From positions 1 to 12,660 of the forward strand of contig JAFYLN010000039.1 of assembly GCA_017537045.1 (NCBI GenBank): 12,660 nt of DNA, in the 5' to 3' direction. Shown piece after piece: positions 1 through 6,044 of this stretch. Both the position numbers and the translations under genes were made by a program. Every line of letters starts with the position of its first letter. The stretch's first letter is position 1. Below the pieces are notes generated by a model. That model saw only the letters and a list, made by a program, of their open reading frames with translations. It did no database searches and was not told the origin of the DNA. The stretch comes from Oscillospiraceae bacterium (lineage in GTDB: Bacteria > Bacillota_A > Clostridia > Oscillospirales > Oscillospiraceae).

Positions 1-167
1 GCAACGGCAGGACGATAGATATCCTGTTGCGGTGCTCGGCATCTTCGTCGGCGGCGGAGCGCCTTCCTCATCTGCCGACCGCAGCCACTCGCTCGCCTTG
101 CTCGATCTGCCACTGGCAGCGCGCGGCTCGCTCCCCCTAACTGTGAAAATAGGTAACGCAAACATGA
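1..167. other. GC-rich stretch with no convincing gene
   Basis: No gene is called here. The bases are clearly more GC-rich than the AT-rich DNA that begins near 145. Two plus-strand frames are open from the window edge: one runs straight through the terminator at 168-197, which argues against coding, and the other ends at a TAA at 138-140, 27 bases before the terminator, so it could be the last ~45 codons of an upstream gene. Its translation is rich in Ser, Ala and Arg and resembles no family I know. The stretch also holds inverted repeats: GCAAC/GTTGC with AGGA/TCCT inside at 1-30, and CTGCCA-C-TGGCAG at 107-119. Confidence 0.4.
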
Positions 168-197
168 AAGCCTCGACCGAAAGGTCGGGGCTTTTTT
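168..197 (+). terminator. intrinsic terminator
   Basis: An 11-base-pair stem (168-178 with 183-193, one G-T pair) closes a GAAA tetraloop and runs into a T6 tract. It ends whatever transcript enters from the left edge and separates it from the acetyltransferase gene. Confidence 0.9.
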
Positions 198-216
198 GCC
201 TGTGCAGGATCTGAGC

Positions 217-245
217 TTGTATATTAAATTGAATTATGATAGTAT
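217..245 (+). promoter_or_regulatory. possible sigma-A promoter of the GNAT gene
   Basis: TTGTAT and TAGTAT are separated by 17 bases in an AT-rich stretch, 37 bases before the ATG at 282. The match to TTGACA/TATAAT is moderate (4/6 and 5/6), and overlapping alternatives such as TATGAT at 235-240 exist. Confidence 0.45.
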
Positions 246-281
246 AAAACCAATTAGATCTTGAATTTGCAGGTGAGGAAT

Positions 282-812
282 ATGCCAGAAGAAAGAATTC
301 GTGTTGTACCATTTGATATGAAATACTTGGATGATTATTTCAGAGGCTTTAATGCGGAGATTACGAAATACCAATGGCCGGAACCGTTTCTGCATGTCAA
401 AGATGCAGAAGCTCTGCTTTTAGAGTTTTTGGGTGAGATGCAAGCAGGCGAAACACGGTTCTATGCTGTTCTTTCCAAGGAGGGCACCTTCTTTGGAAGT
501 GTTGAAGTGCATGGATTATCTGAGGATCGTCCCGAATTAGGTGTCTGGATTATTGAGTCTGAACAGGGCAAGGGCTATGCATATGATGCGTTGAACATTG
601 TTCTTAATGATGTCTGTTCAAATTATCATAAAACAGAATTCTATTATGAGGCGGATATTCGCAACATTGGAAGCATGAAGCTTTTGCAAAAGTTCGGAGA
701 TAAATATGAGATTATCAAGCAGAAGCTTGAAGAAGTTGTAACGGGATCGGGAAAAGAGCTGATGCTGCAGGGATATGTCCTAAGACGAAAGCGAGAAGCT
801 CCTGTTTATTAA
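282..812 (+). CDS. GNAT family N-acetyltransferase
   Basis: A 176-residue cytoplasmic acetyltransferase of the GNAT superfamily, which moves an acetyl group from acetyl-CoA to an amine. The acetyl-CoA pyrophosphate loop (motif A) is visible as ELGVWI..SEQGKGYA at residues 86-100, and the following D-x-R-N-x-x-S-x-x-L-x-K-F-G at 125-139 is the usual motif B of RimJ/RimL-like members. Length is normal for the family. I start it at the ATG at 282 rather than the in-frame TTG at 261, because AGGTGAGG at 271-278 is a ribosome binding site only for the ATG, although its spacing is short. The substrate cannot be told from sequence: RimL-like protein acetylation, or a small-molecule or antibiotic target, are all possible. 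It is a single-gene unit between two hairpins. Confidence 0.85.
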   Translation: MPEERIRVVPFDMKYLDDYFRGFNAEITKYQWPEPFLHVKDAEALLLEFLGEMQAGETRFYAVLSKEGTFFGSVEVHGLSEDRPELGVWIIESEQGKGYAYDALNIVLNDVCSNYHKTEFYYEADIRNIGSMKLLQKFGDKYEIIKQKLEEVVTGSGKELMLQGYVLRRKREAPVY

Positions 813-833
813 ATCGTATGCTGACATAAGAAA

Positions 834-860
834 TGGAGCGTATCGCATTGATACGCTCCA
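834..860 (+). terminator. perfect 11-bp hairpin after the GNAT gene
   Basis: TGGAGCGTATC (834-844) pairs exactly with 850-860 around a GCATT loop, 22 bases after the stop codon. The following bases (TAAACTGTTTT) are only partly T-rich, so termination is likely but less certain than for the others in the window. Confidence 0.6.
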
Positions 861-921
861 TAAACTGTTTTATGAAATACAGTCAAAGACCGGTGTTTAG
901 CTGCCATTGTATTTGTTTGAT

Positions 922-953
922 ACAAAAGAGAAAGGGCGGATCTCTCCGCCCTT
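922..953 (-). terminator. terminator of the XRE regulator gene
   Basis: Read on the minus strand, AAGGGCGGA pairs with TCCGCCCTT (plus 932-940 and 945-953, 4-base loop) and is followed by TTTCTCTTTTG. The TAA stop codon of the regulator gene lies in the first bases of the stem, so the terminator overlaps the gene end. Confidence 0.8.
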
Positions 954-1179
954 AGTCCCGAAAATCAAATAATTCCTTGGGAGTGATTTCAAGCACCTCG
1001 CATAACCGAAATACAACATCAAAGGAAACACCTACATTTCCTAATTCAATTGCACTAATATGGCTGCGGTCAATTTCAACCAATTCCGCAAGTTTCATTT
1101 GTGTTAAACGTTTCCGCTTGCGGTAATACACAACATTTAGACCGAACTTTTCATAGTAAGGCTTATATTCTTGCTTCAT
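952..1179 (-). CDS. small XRE-family helix-turn-helix regulator
   Basis: A 75-residue DNA-binding protein consisting of little more than one HTH_3/XRE (lambda Cro/CI-like) domain. The helix-turn-helix spans about residues 24-50: LTQMKLAELVEIDRSHISAIELG, with the usual L-T-Q start, A-E-L second helix, and S-x-I-S-x-I-E recognition helix; the C-terminal F-x-L-C-E-x-L-x-I-x-P-x-E-L is the standard fourth and fifth helix. No sensor or oligomerisation domain follows. The ATG at 1179 is preferred to a GTG at 1194, because the GGTGG and GAAGG purine tract lies just before the ATG. It is divergent from the lipoprotein gene at 1328, with inverted repeats in the shared upstream region, so it is a natural candidate to regulate that gene and itself; this is inference. 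Confidence 0.85.
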   Translation of the reverse strand: MKQEYKPYYEKFGLNVVYYRKRKRLTQMKLAELVEIDRSHISAIELGNVGVSFDVVFRLCEVLEITPKELFDFRD

Positions 1180-1228
1180 ACCTTCACCACCCACTCATAT
1201 TTTACGGCGGTTTAGGCAATACATAAAC

Positions 1229-1261
1229 CTTGTCACAATCACATTATGGGATTGACACAAG
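1229..1261. promoter_or_regulatory. candidate operator, imperfect inverted repeat
   Basis: CTTGTCACAATC (1229-1240) and GATTGACACAAG (1250-1261) form an inverted repeat matching at 10 of 12 positions with a 9-base centre. A second, smaller dyad TTGAC-N4-GTCAA (1252-1265) overlaps it. Both cover the -35 box of the lipoprotein promoter and lie in the region upstream of the XRE gene, the expected place for an XRE operator. Confidence 0.4.
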
Positions 1262-1280
1262 TCAAAATACCGGTTATAAT
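1252..1280 (+). promoter_or_regulatory. sigma-A promoter, exact consensus
   Basis: TTGACA (1252-1257), 17 bases, TATAAT (1275-1280): both hexamers and the spacing are exactly the consensus. It lies 48 bases before the ATG of the lipoprotein gene. So strong a core promoter under inverted repeats suggests that expression is held down by a repressor. Confidence 0.9.
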
Positions 1281-1327
1281 AATTCCGGTGATACTCTTGA
1301 AACACGCAACAGAAAGAAGGAATGCAA

Positions 1328-1987
1328 ATGAAAAAGGTAATGTCCCTGCTCCTGGCACTTGTGTGGTGCCTGTTCCTGTGCGCTTGTGGCGGTGAAAGCA
1401 ATACTGTTGACACGCCTGAAACAACGCAAGCCCCTGTGAATGCTGTTAAAATTGATGTTTATACTTTCTTGAAAGAATGCTCAAGTAATATTGTTAAGGC
1501 CAGCAATGACTACGAAGGAAAAAACTGTATTATTGGTGGATATATCACCGAAATTGAAAAAGATCACATTGCCCTTTATTATAGTTATCTCTATGTAGAT
1601 GTGTTTCTTCCTGTTGAACAAATCATTGAATTGCAGATTAACCAATATGTGGAATTTGTGGGCACTCTCGAAAACCTTGAATACGATGCATATAGTGGAG
1701 CATTCGCAGATTTGACATCTGCGGGTATATCGAATGATACATTTGTCAGAACAGGTGAGTATCATGATTATCTTACCACAGACCACTCACATCCACAGGG
1801 CACATGCCTTCACTGCGTAGATGACGATGGCAATTGGTATTATATTGCCCTCGAACTTAGCGATGAGCAAAAAAGTACATTGAGCAATGGTACACAGATC
1901 ACAGTGGAAGGCAAATTGATGAATGATTATTGGAATATTATGCCTGACACACCGGATATCAAAATGATTGACATTGTTATTAGATAA
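1328..1987 (+). CDS. lipoprotein with OB-fold-like (tRNA_anti-like) region
   Basis: A 219-residue exported lipoprotein. A short signal peptide (MKKVMSLLLALVWCLFLCAC) ends in a lipobox with Cys20 as the lipid-carrying residue, then a Thr/Pro/Glu linker to about residue 40. Residues ~42-135 (Y-x-x-x-L-K-E..NDYEGKNCIIGGYITEIE...QYVEFVGTLENLE) have the pattern of the tRNA_anti-like OB-fold found in many Gram-positive lipoproteins, and residues ~165-217 (WYYIALELSDE...NGTQITVEGKL) look like a second, shorter beta unit of the same kind. The region between holds His and Cys residues (H153, H155, C160, H162, C163) that could bind metal, which is speculation. The ATG at 1328 is chosen over 1322 because AGAAAGAAGG ends 7 bases before it. 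The ligand and role are unknown. Confidence 0.75.
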   Translation: MKKVMSLLLALVWCLFLCACGGESNTVDTPETTQAPVNAVKIDVYTFLKECSSNIVKASNDYEGKNCIIGGYITEIEKDHIALYYSYLYVDVFLPVEQIIELQINQYVEFVGTLENLEYDAYSGAFADLTSAGISNDTFVRTGEYHDYLTTDHSHPQGTCLHCVDDDGNWYYIALELSDEQKSTLSNGTQITVEGKLMNDYWNIMPDTPDIKMIDIVIR

Positions 1988-1999
1988 GGAATTATTTAC

Positions 2000-2030
2000 G
2001 GAGCGGACTTTGTCCGCTCCTTTTTTGTTT
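2000..2030 (+). terminator. intrinsic terminator of the lipoprotein gene
   Basis: GGAGCGGAC (2000-2008) pairs with GTCCGCTCC (2012-2020) around TTT, followed by a T6 run. Confidence 0.95.
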
Positions 2031-2071
2031 CAAAACGGGATTCTGTTTATCCAATAAATTTTCAAAATCTA

Positions 2072-2099
2072 TGTAACCTGCCGCTTGCTTTTTCTGTAT
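2072..2099 (+). promoter_or_regulatory. candidate ECF-type promoter of sigma module 1
   Basis: TGTAAC (2072-2077), 16 bases, CTGTAT (2094-2099), starting 49 bases from -10 to the ATG. The -35 resembles the TGAAAC/TGTAAC type used by ECF sigma factors in Gram-positive bacteria. The same arrangement occurs before the second sigma gene (4207-4234), including the T-tract before the -10 and an ATARGTG a few bases after it, so the two support each other. No good vegetative promoter is seen in this intergenic region. Confidence 0.55.
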
Positions 2100-2142
2100 A
2101 TATAGGTGTAAGATCTTATTAAACCAACAGAAGGAGAAAGAC

Positions 2143-2703
2143 ATGGACGATAAACAGATCATTGATTTATACTGGGTTCGGTCTGAGCGTGCCATTGCGG
2201 AAACGGATCGAAAGTATGGCAAGTTCTGCCACCGCATTGCATTCCACATTCTAGCAAATCCCCAGGACAGCGAAGAGTGCGTCAGCGATACATTTCTGAA
2301 AGCCTGGAGCGCAATCCCACCCAAGCGCCCGGTAAAGCTGTCGACCTTTCTGGGAAAGATCACCCGGAATCTGGCTTTGAACCGGTATGAGAAGCACACA
2401 GCCCAAAAGCGGGGCGGCGGTGAAGTGCCCGTTGCGCTGGACGAGCTTGCAGAATGTATTCCTGATCCCAATTCCGTAGAACGCATGGTGGACAACCGCA
2501 TTCTGGCAGATAAGCTGAACATCTTTCTTGAAAGCCTTCCTGCTGAGGCAAGAAAGATCTTTATGCGCCGGTATTGGGAAGTGTGTTCCGTTCAGGAGAT
2601 CGCAGAAATCTATGGCATCAGCGAAAGCAAGGTAAAAGTATCACTTTTCAGAACAAGAGGAAAATTGAGAGCGTTTCTGGAACAGGAGGGGATCACGTTA
2701 TGA
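2143..2703 (+). CDS. ECF-type RNA polymerase sigma factor (module 1)
   Basis: A 186-residue sigma-70 family protein of the ECF type: it would bind core RNA polymerase and direct it to specific promoters. The sigma2 domain covers about residues 20-85, with D42-S-E-E-x-V-S-D-T-F-L-K-A-W55 (region 2.2, core binding) and STFLGKITRNLALNR (region 2.3/2.4, -10 melting and recognition). A linker with KRGGGEVP follows, then sigma4 (about 120-180) with a helix-turn-helix at SVQEIAEIYGISESKVKVSLFRTRGKL, which reads the -35. AGAAGGAG at 2129-2136 is the ribosome binding site. The stop overlaps the start of the next gene (ATGA), so both are co-translated. About 60% of the first 106 residues (64 of 106, ungapped, by hand) are the same as in the sigma factor at 4276. 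Confidence 0.9.
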   Translation: MDDKQIIDLYWVRSERAIAETDRKYGKFCHRIAFHILANPQDSEECVSDTFLKAWSAIPPKRPVKLSTFLGKITRNLALNRYEKHTAQKRGGGEVPVALDELAECIPDPNSVERMVDNRILADKLNIFLESLPAEARKIFMRRYWEVCSVQEIAEIYGISESKVKVSLFRTRGKLRAFLEQEGITL

Positions 2704-4109
2704 AGGAAAAACGGATATTTTACGCCCTTGGCAGCGTGAATGATCAATTTGTTGAAGAAATGTATGCGCCGGATGAAATAAAGAACAAGAGGCTTCCGGC
2801 AAAAAAGGTGTGGCTGATTGCGGCGATCATTGGCACAATGGTATTTCTGATGGGCTGTGCCGCCTGGATCGTCCTGCGAATGCAGGACATGAAGCTGGGA
2901 GAAGAAACACTGTATTATGATGTTTTTTCTGATGAAGGATTTGTTGGTCGGGAACCCGTTGAAATGGAAGTGCTTACCTTTGCAGGCGTGAAGGGTTCTC
3001 CCAGCTACCAGGCGGCCAAAGAATGGTTTGATTTCTTGAAAGCCTACGATCCGGAGAGCAAGATTTACCACTCTGTTTATAAAAACCTGCCCAATTTCCC
3101 GGAAGAGTATTCGTCCTATAACCTCTATACGCAGGAAATGAAAGATGCTCTGGATAGTATTCTACAGAAATACAGTTTGAAGCCTGTGGGAAGTCTTTTG
3201 AATTTTAAATCGGTCGAGAATGTCTGCGCCGCTTTGGAAATCGAGAAGTTTACCATAGATGGAAATGGTGTGCAAACTAACATCACCGGAGGATATCCCT
3301 TTGATAATGGTAACTTTATGTTGAATGTTGATATCAAACTCCCCGATGATACCGCAAGCCAGGTATGCCGAACACAGGGTCAGATCGACTGGTATCGAAA
3401 AGATTGCCTTAGCCAGGACCATATCTACCTAGAGGAACTTGCACAATGGAAAGAATGGAACTATAAAACTGCAGCCGGTAATGAGGTTCTGATCATCCGT
3501 TCTGACTCAGATTGGCGGGCATGGATCATCTGCGAACGTGTGGAAGCGATGCTGGTCCTTCGTCTGGAATCCAGAATCGATCTGGGTTACAATGAGGATT
3601 GCAGTAAGCATTGGGGTTATCTGGAAATGACCGATGAGCAGCTGGAAATGGTTGCAGACACCATCGATTTTGGTATTCAGCCCAGAATTGCCACGAAGGA
3701 AGATGTGGCCAACCAGAAAAATCTGCCCTATGAGCATCCCACGGATTTCTATGAGACAGAAATCGTGAAGAATCCTGAGGAAACCTTGGAGTTCGTCACA
3801 GAACCCATCACCTTCAAGACCATTGGCGGTTACGTAGAAGATGCTGAGGAAAACCGGGAGTATCTGTATGAAAGCTGGACCGTCACTTCCTTTACCCTGG
3901 GTTCCAATTCTGCAACCATTATCGGTTGCCCCGTTTTCTCAACTCCTGACGAGCAACTGACAGTCTACATGAAAGACGGTTCCTCTGTGCTTCTGTACGG
4001 TAAAGCTACCGGAAACGGAGCATGCCAGCTTACAGCATCGTCTGAAATCGATCTGGCGCAGGTAGACTATATTCTGCTTCAAGATGGAGCAAAACTGTTT
4101 GCACCCTAA
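2700..4109 (+). CDS. probable membrane anti-sigma factor / sensor (module 1)
   Basis: A 469-residue bitopic membrane protein. Residues 1-36 form a short cytoplasmic tail (ALGSVNDQFVEEM near the start), 37-59 are one membrane helix (KKVWLIAAIIGTMVFLMG), and about 400 residues lie outside. Co-translation with the sigma gene (ATGA overlap, AGGAGGG at 2684-2690), the tail-helix-ectodomain layout and the match of the membrane helix to the partner at 4830 make it the likely anti-sigma factor of this module; this is inference, since no zinc-binding anti-sigma motif (H-x3-C-x2-C) is present. The ectodomain has no domain I can name; the end (about 370-469, with YMKDGSSVLLYG and IDLAQVDYILLQDG) looks like a beta-sandwich of the kind seen in Gram-positive sensor proteins. 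An in-frame upstream start at 2574 lies inside the sigma gene and lacks support. Confidence 0.7.
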   Translation: MKEKRIFYALGSVNDQFVEEMYAPDEIKNKRLPAKKVWLIAAIIGTMVFLMGCAAWIVLRMQDMKLGEETLYYDVFSDEGFVGREPVEMEVLTFAGVKGSPSYQAAKEWFDFLKAYDPESKIYHSVYKNLPNFPEEYSSYNLYTQEMKDALDSILQKYSLKPVGSLLNFKSVENVCAALEIEKFTIDGNGVQTNITGGYPFDNGNFMLNVDIKLPDDTASQVCRTQGQIDWYRKDCLSQDHIYLEELAQWKEWNYKTAAGNEVLIIRSDSDWRAWIICERVEAMLVLRLESRIDLGYNEDCSKHWGYLEMTDEQLEMVADTIDFGIQPRIATKEDVANQKNLPYEHPTDFYETEIVKNPEETLEFVTEPITFKTIGGYVEDAEENREYLYESWTVTSFTLGSNSATIIGCPVFSTPDEQLTVYMKDGSSVLLYGKATGNGACQLTASSEIDLAQVDYILLQDGAKLFAP

Positions 4110-4125
4110 TCGTGCATCTCCTCTC

Positions 4126-4168
4126 AGCGGCCTGCTTCTCTTTTTGAGACAGCAGGCCGCTTTTTTGT
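4126..4168 (+). terminator. intrinsic terminator of sigma module 1
   Basis: GCGGCCTGCT (4127-4136) pairs exactly with AGCAGGCCGC (4151-4160), with a 14-base loop and a T6 run after the stem. It separates the two sigma modules, so module 2 needs its own promoter. Confidence 0.93.
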
Positions 4169-4206
4169 ATTTCTACCGGAAATGTGATAAAATCTATATC
4201 AATTTC

Positions 4207-4234
4207 TGCAACCGAATTCCGTTTTTTCCGTGAT
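4207..4234 (+). promoter_or_regulatory. candidate ECF-type promoter of sigma module 2
   Basis: TGCAAC (4207-4212), 16 bases ending in a T-tract, CGTGAT (4229-4234), 47 bases from -10 start to the ATG. This is close to the known Gram-positive ECF pattern TGAAAC-N16-CGT and matches the element before module 1 in sequence, spacing and position. A vegetative-like alternative, TTGTAT-N17-TAAAAT at 4165-4193, lies upstream against the end of the preceding terminator, so the gene may have both. Confidence 0.6.
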
Positions 4235-4275
4235 GATAAGTGAAAGGCCTTTACAAAAGATAAGGAGGTGTTTGT

Positions 4276-4830
4276 ATGGACGATAAGGCAATCATAGATC
4301 TGTATTTTAACCGGGACGAGGATGCCATAACACAGACCGACAGAAAATACGGACGCTATTGCTACAGCATTGCCTATAACATCCTGACAAACAAAGAAGA
4401 TGCCGAGGAAAGTGTAAATGATACATATATGGCAGCTTGGAGGGAGATTCCACCTAGCTGCCCCGCCGTACTCTCCACATTCTTAGGTAAAATTACCCGC
4501 CATATCGCCATTGACCGCTGGAGAGAACGCAGTGCATTGAAACGCGGCGGTGGCGAAGTACCCCTTGCACTGGAGGAACTGAAAGACTGTATCGCCGGTA
4601 TGCAGGACATAGAACTGGAATATGAGCGAAAAGAAGTCATCAGAGCTTATGTGAAGTTTCTGGATCGGCTGCCGGTCACGGAACGGCGCGTCTTTTTATG
4701 CCGCTACTGGTATGTGGAATCTATCGGGTCAATTGCGGATAAATTTGGTTTTACCCAAAGTAAGGTCAAGACGATGCTGCACCGCACCAGAGTGAAACTT
4801 TGTAAGTTTATTGCAGAGGAGGTTTTTTAA
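4276..4830 (+). CDS. ECF-type RNA polymerase sigma factor (module 2)
   Basis: A 184-residue ECF sigma factor, paralogous to the one at 2143 and alignable with it without gaps through both domains. Sigma2 runs over about residues 20-85 (EDAEESVNDTYMAAW, then LSTFLGKITRHIAIDRW) and sigma4 over about 120-180 (helix-turn-helix at SIGSIADKFGFTQSKVKTMLHRTRVKL). Blocks shared exactly with the first copy include TDRKYG, LSTFLGKITR, KRGGGEVP and the RYW before the sigma4 helix-turn-helix. The recognition helices differ (ISESKVKVSLFRT against FTQSKVKTMLHRT), so -35 preferences may be similar but not identical. A near-ideal AAGGAGGTG at 4262-4270 precedes the ATG. The TAA overlaps the ATG of the next gene by one base. 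Confidence 0.9.
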   Translation: MDDKAIIDLYFNRDEDAITQTDRKYGRYCYSIAYNILTNKEDAEESVNDTYMAAWREIPPSCPAVLSTFLGKITRHIAIDRWRERSALKRGGGEVPLALEELKDCIAGMQDIELEYERKEVIRAYVKFLDRLPVTERRVFLCRYWYVESIGSIADKFGFTQSKVKTMLHRTRVKLCKFIAEEVF

Positions 4831-5927
4831 TGGATTCCTTTGACTTCTTTGACATAATTGCTGAAACCCCGGAACGGTATGTGCTGGATGCGGCAAATGC
4901 GCAGGAAAAGGCGGCTCCGGTTTGTAAATCCTACAAGAAAATATGGCTGATCGCGGCGATTATTGCGCTGATGGTGTTTTTAATGGGCGCTGCAATCACC
5001 GGACTGGTCAGCATGAATGTGGAAAAGGTAAAGGTGAATGTACAGAACGGAGGAAATCAGGAAACCTCCGGTCATCCCCGTGAGGGCGAACGGGTAAACT
5101 TCGATGAGGTTCACGACGTGTTCATCGAGCTGGGTTCTTACTATCCGCAGGAAATCCCGGATGGGTATACCATGACCTTTGTTTCCGATCCCGCGGCGCA
5201 GCAGGATCAGATCATCCGTTATGAAAATGCGGCAGGTGACTGGCTCACCTACCGGATCTATGCCGCCGCGCCTGCTTCGGCTGTGGAAGTTTATGGCATT
5301 GAGAAAAAGACGGAGGTGACCATCAACGGATGCGCAGGCATTCTCTATGAGCAGACGGGCGGCAGCCGGACGCTGGTGTGGGCGGATGAAAAGAATGGCT
5401 ACGGATTTTCCCTCCGCGCTGATGATCCGTCGGTCGATCTGATCGCCATGGCAAAAAGCACGGCGGAGGGGGAACCCCTGACACCCACCAACGCAGAGCA
5501 AAAGGAAAAGGCCATCGAACAGCTGGGAAATTATTCTCCCACATATCTGCCCGCAGGGTTTGAAGAGCAGGGCGTACAGGCTTCCCCGCTGGAGGACGGC
5601 GGTGACTGGTATTCTTATGTGCGCAAATGGTATGTCAACAAGGCGGAGAATACCCAGATCTACTTTGAATACGAGACCTATCGGATCGTTACAGAGGACG
5701 GCTTCTCCTACGATGCGAAAACGGTCTGCTCCTTCCATATACCCGGCTACGAGTTTCAGCCGGTGGGTGAGGAAGTTGAGATTAACGGCCTCTTCGGCAT
5801 AGCCACAAACTGCTGCGATATTGCCTGGGCAGACCCGGAGCGCCATGTGCTGTACCACCTTCATTCCGAGGATGTAATGGGGGACGAACTGCTCAGAGTT
5901 GCCCAGAGCATCTGTGAAAACGACTAA
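4830..5927 (+). CDS. probable membrane anti-sigma factor with tandem DUF4367-like ectodomain (module 2)
   Basis: A 365-residue bitopic membrane protein: cytoplasmic tail 1-37, membrane helix 38-60 (KKIWLIAAIIALMVFLMG), ectodomain to the end. The ectodomain contains two copies of one unit, about 99-212 and 231-363: each opens with L-G-x-Y-x-P-x-x-[IL]-P-x-G-[YF], has an E-V-x-I-N-G strand in the middle and ends in a D-x-[LI]-x-x-x-A-x-S helix. This is the pattern of DUF4367-type domains found outside the membrane in Gram-positive anti-sigma and sporulation proteins. GAGGAGG at 4816-4822, inside the end of the sigma gene, and the TAATG overlap show coupling to that gene. No zinc-binding anti-sigma motif is seen. 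Anti-sigma activity is inferred from gene order and layout. Confidence 0.72.
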   Translation: MDSFDFFDIIAETPERYVLDAANAQEKAAPVCKSYKKIWLIAAIIALMVFLMGAAITGLVSMNVEKVKVNVQNGGNQETSGHPREGERVNFDEVHDVFIELGSYYPQEIPDGYTMTFVSDPAAQQDQIIRYENAAGDWLTYRIYAAAPASAVEVYGIEKKTEVTINGCAGILYEQTGGSRTLVWADEKNGYGFSLRADDPSVDLIAMAKSTAEGEPLTPTNAEQKEKAIEQLGNYSPTYLPAGFEEQGVQASPLEDGGDWYSYVRKWYVNKAENTQIYFEYETYRIVTEDGFSYDAKTVCSFHIPGYEFQPVGEEVEINGLFGIATNCCDIAWADPERHVLYHLHSEDVMGDELLRVAQSICEND

Positions 5928-5936
5928 TATAAGCAG

Positions 5937-5973
5937 GCAGCCCTCCTACAGATGTAGGAGGGCTGCTCTTTCT
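5937..5973 (+). terminator. intrinsic terminator of sigma module 2
   Basis: GCAGCCCTCCTAC (5937-5949) pairs exactly with 5954-5966 around AGAT, a 13-bp stem followed by TCTTTCT. Confidence 0.88.
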
Positions 5974-5989
5974 AAAATACTCCAAGCTC

Positions 5990-6018
5990 TTGCTCCATTC
6001 GTAAGCCTGTGCTATACT
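5990..6018 (+). promoter_or_regulatory. sigma-A promoter of the xylanase gene
   Basis: TTGCTC (5990-5995), 17 bases, TATACT (6013-6018), with the TG of an extended -10 at 6010-6011. It ends 26 bases before the ATG and does not resemble the elements before the sigma genes. Confidence 0.75.
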
Positions 6019-6044
6019 CATATTATACGGAGTTGGAGGTGTTC

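Noticed and set aside
32..214. 60-codon plus-strand frame at the left edge
   Set aside because: It passes through the whole intrinsic terminator at 168-197, has no ribosome binding site, and its translation is low in information.
2574..2699. Longer N-terminus for the module 1 membrane protein
   Set aside because: The extra 42 codons lie in the sigma4 coding region in another frame; the ATG at 2700 has AGGAGGG upstream, overlaps the sigma stop as in module 2, and puts the membrane helix at the matching position.
4980..5864. 294-codon minus-strand frame opposite the module 2 membrane protein
   Set aside because: The plus strand has the membrane helix, the internal duplication and coupling to the sigma gene; the minus frame has none of these.
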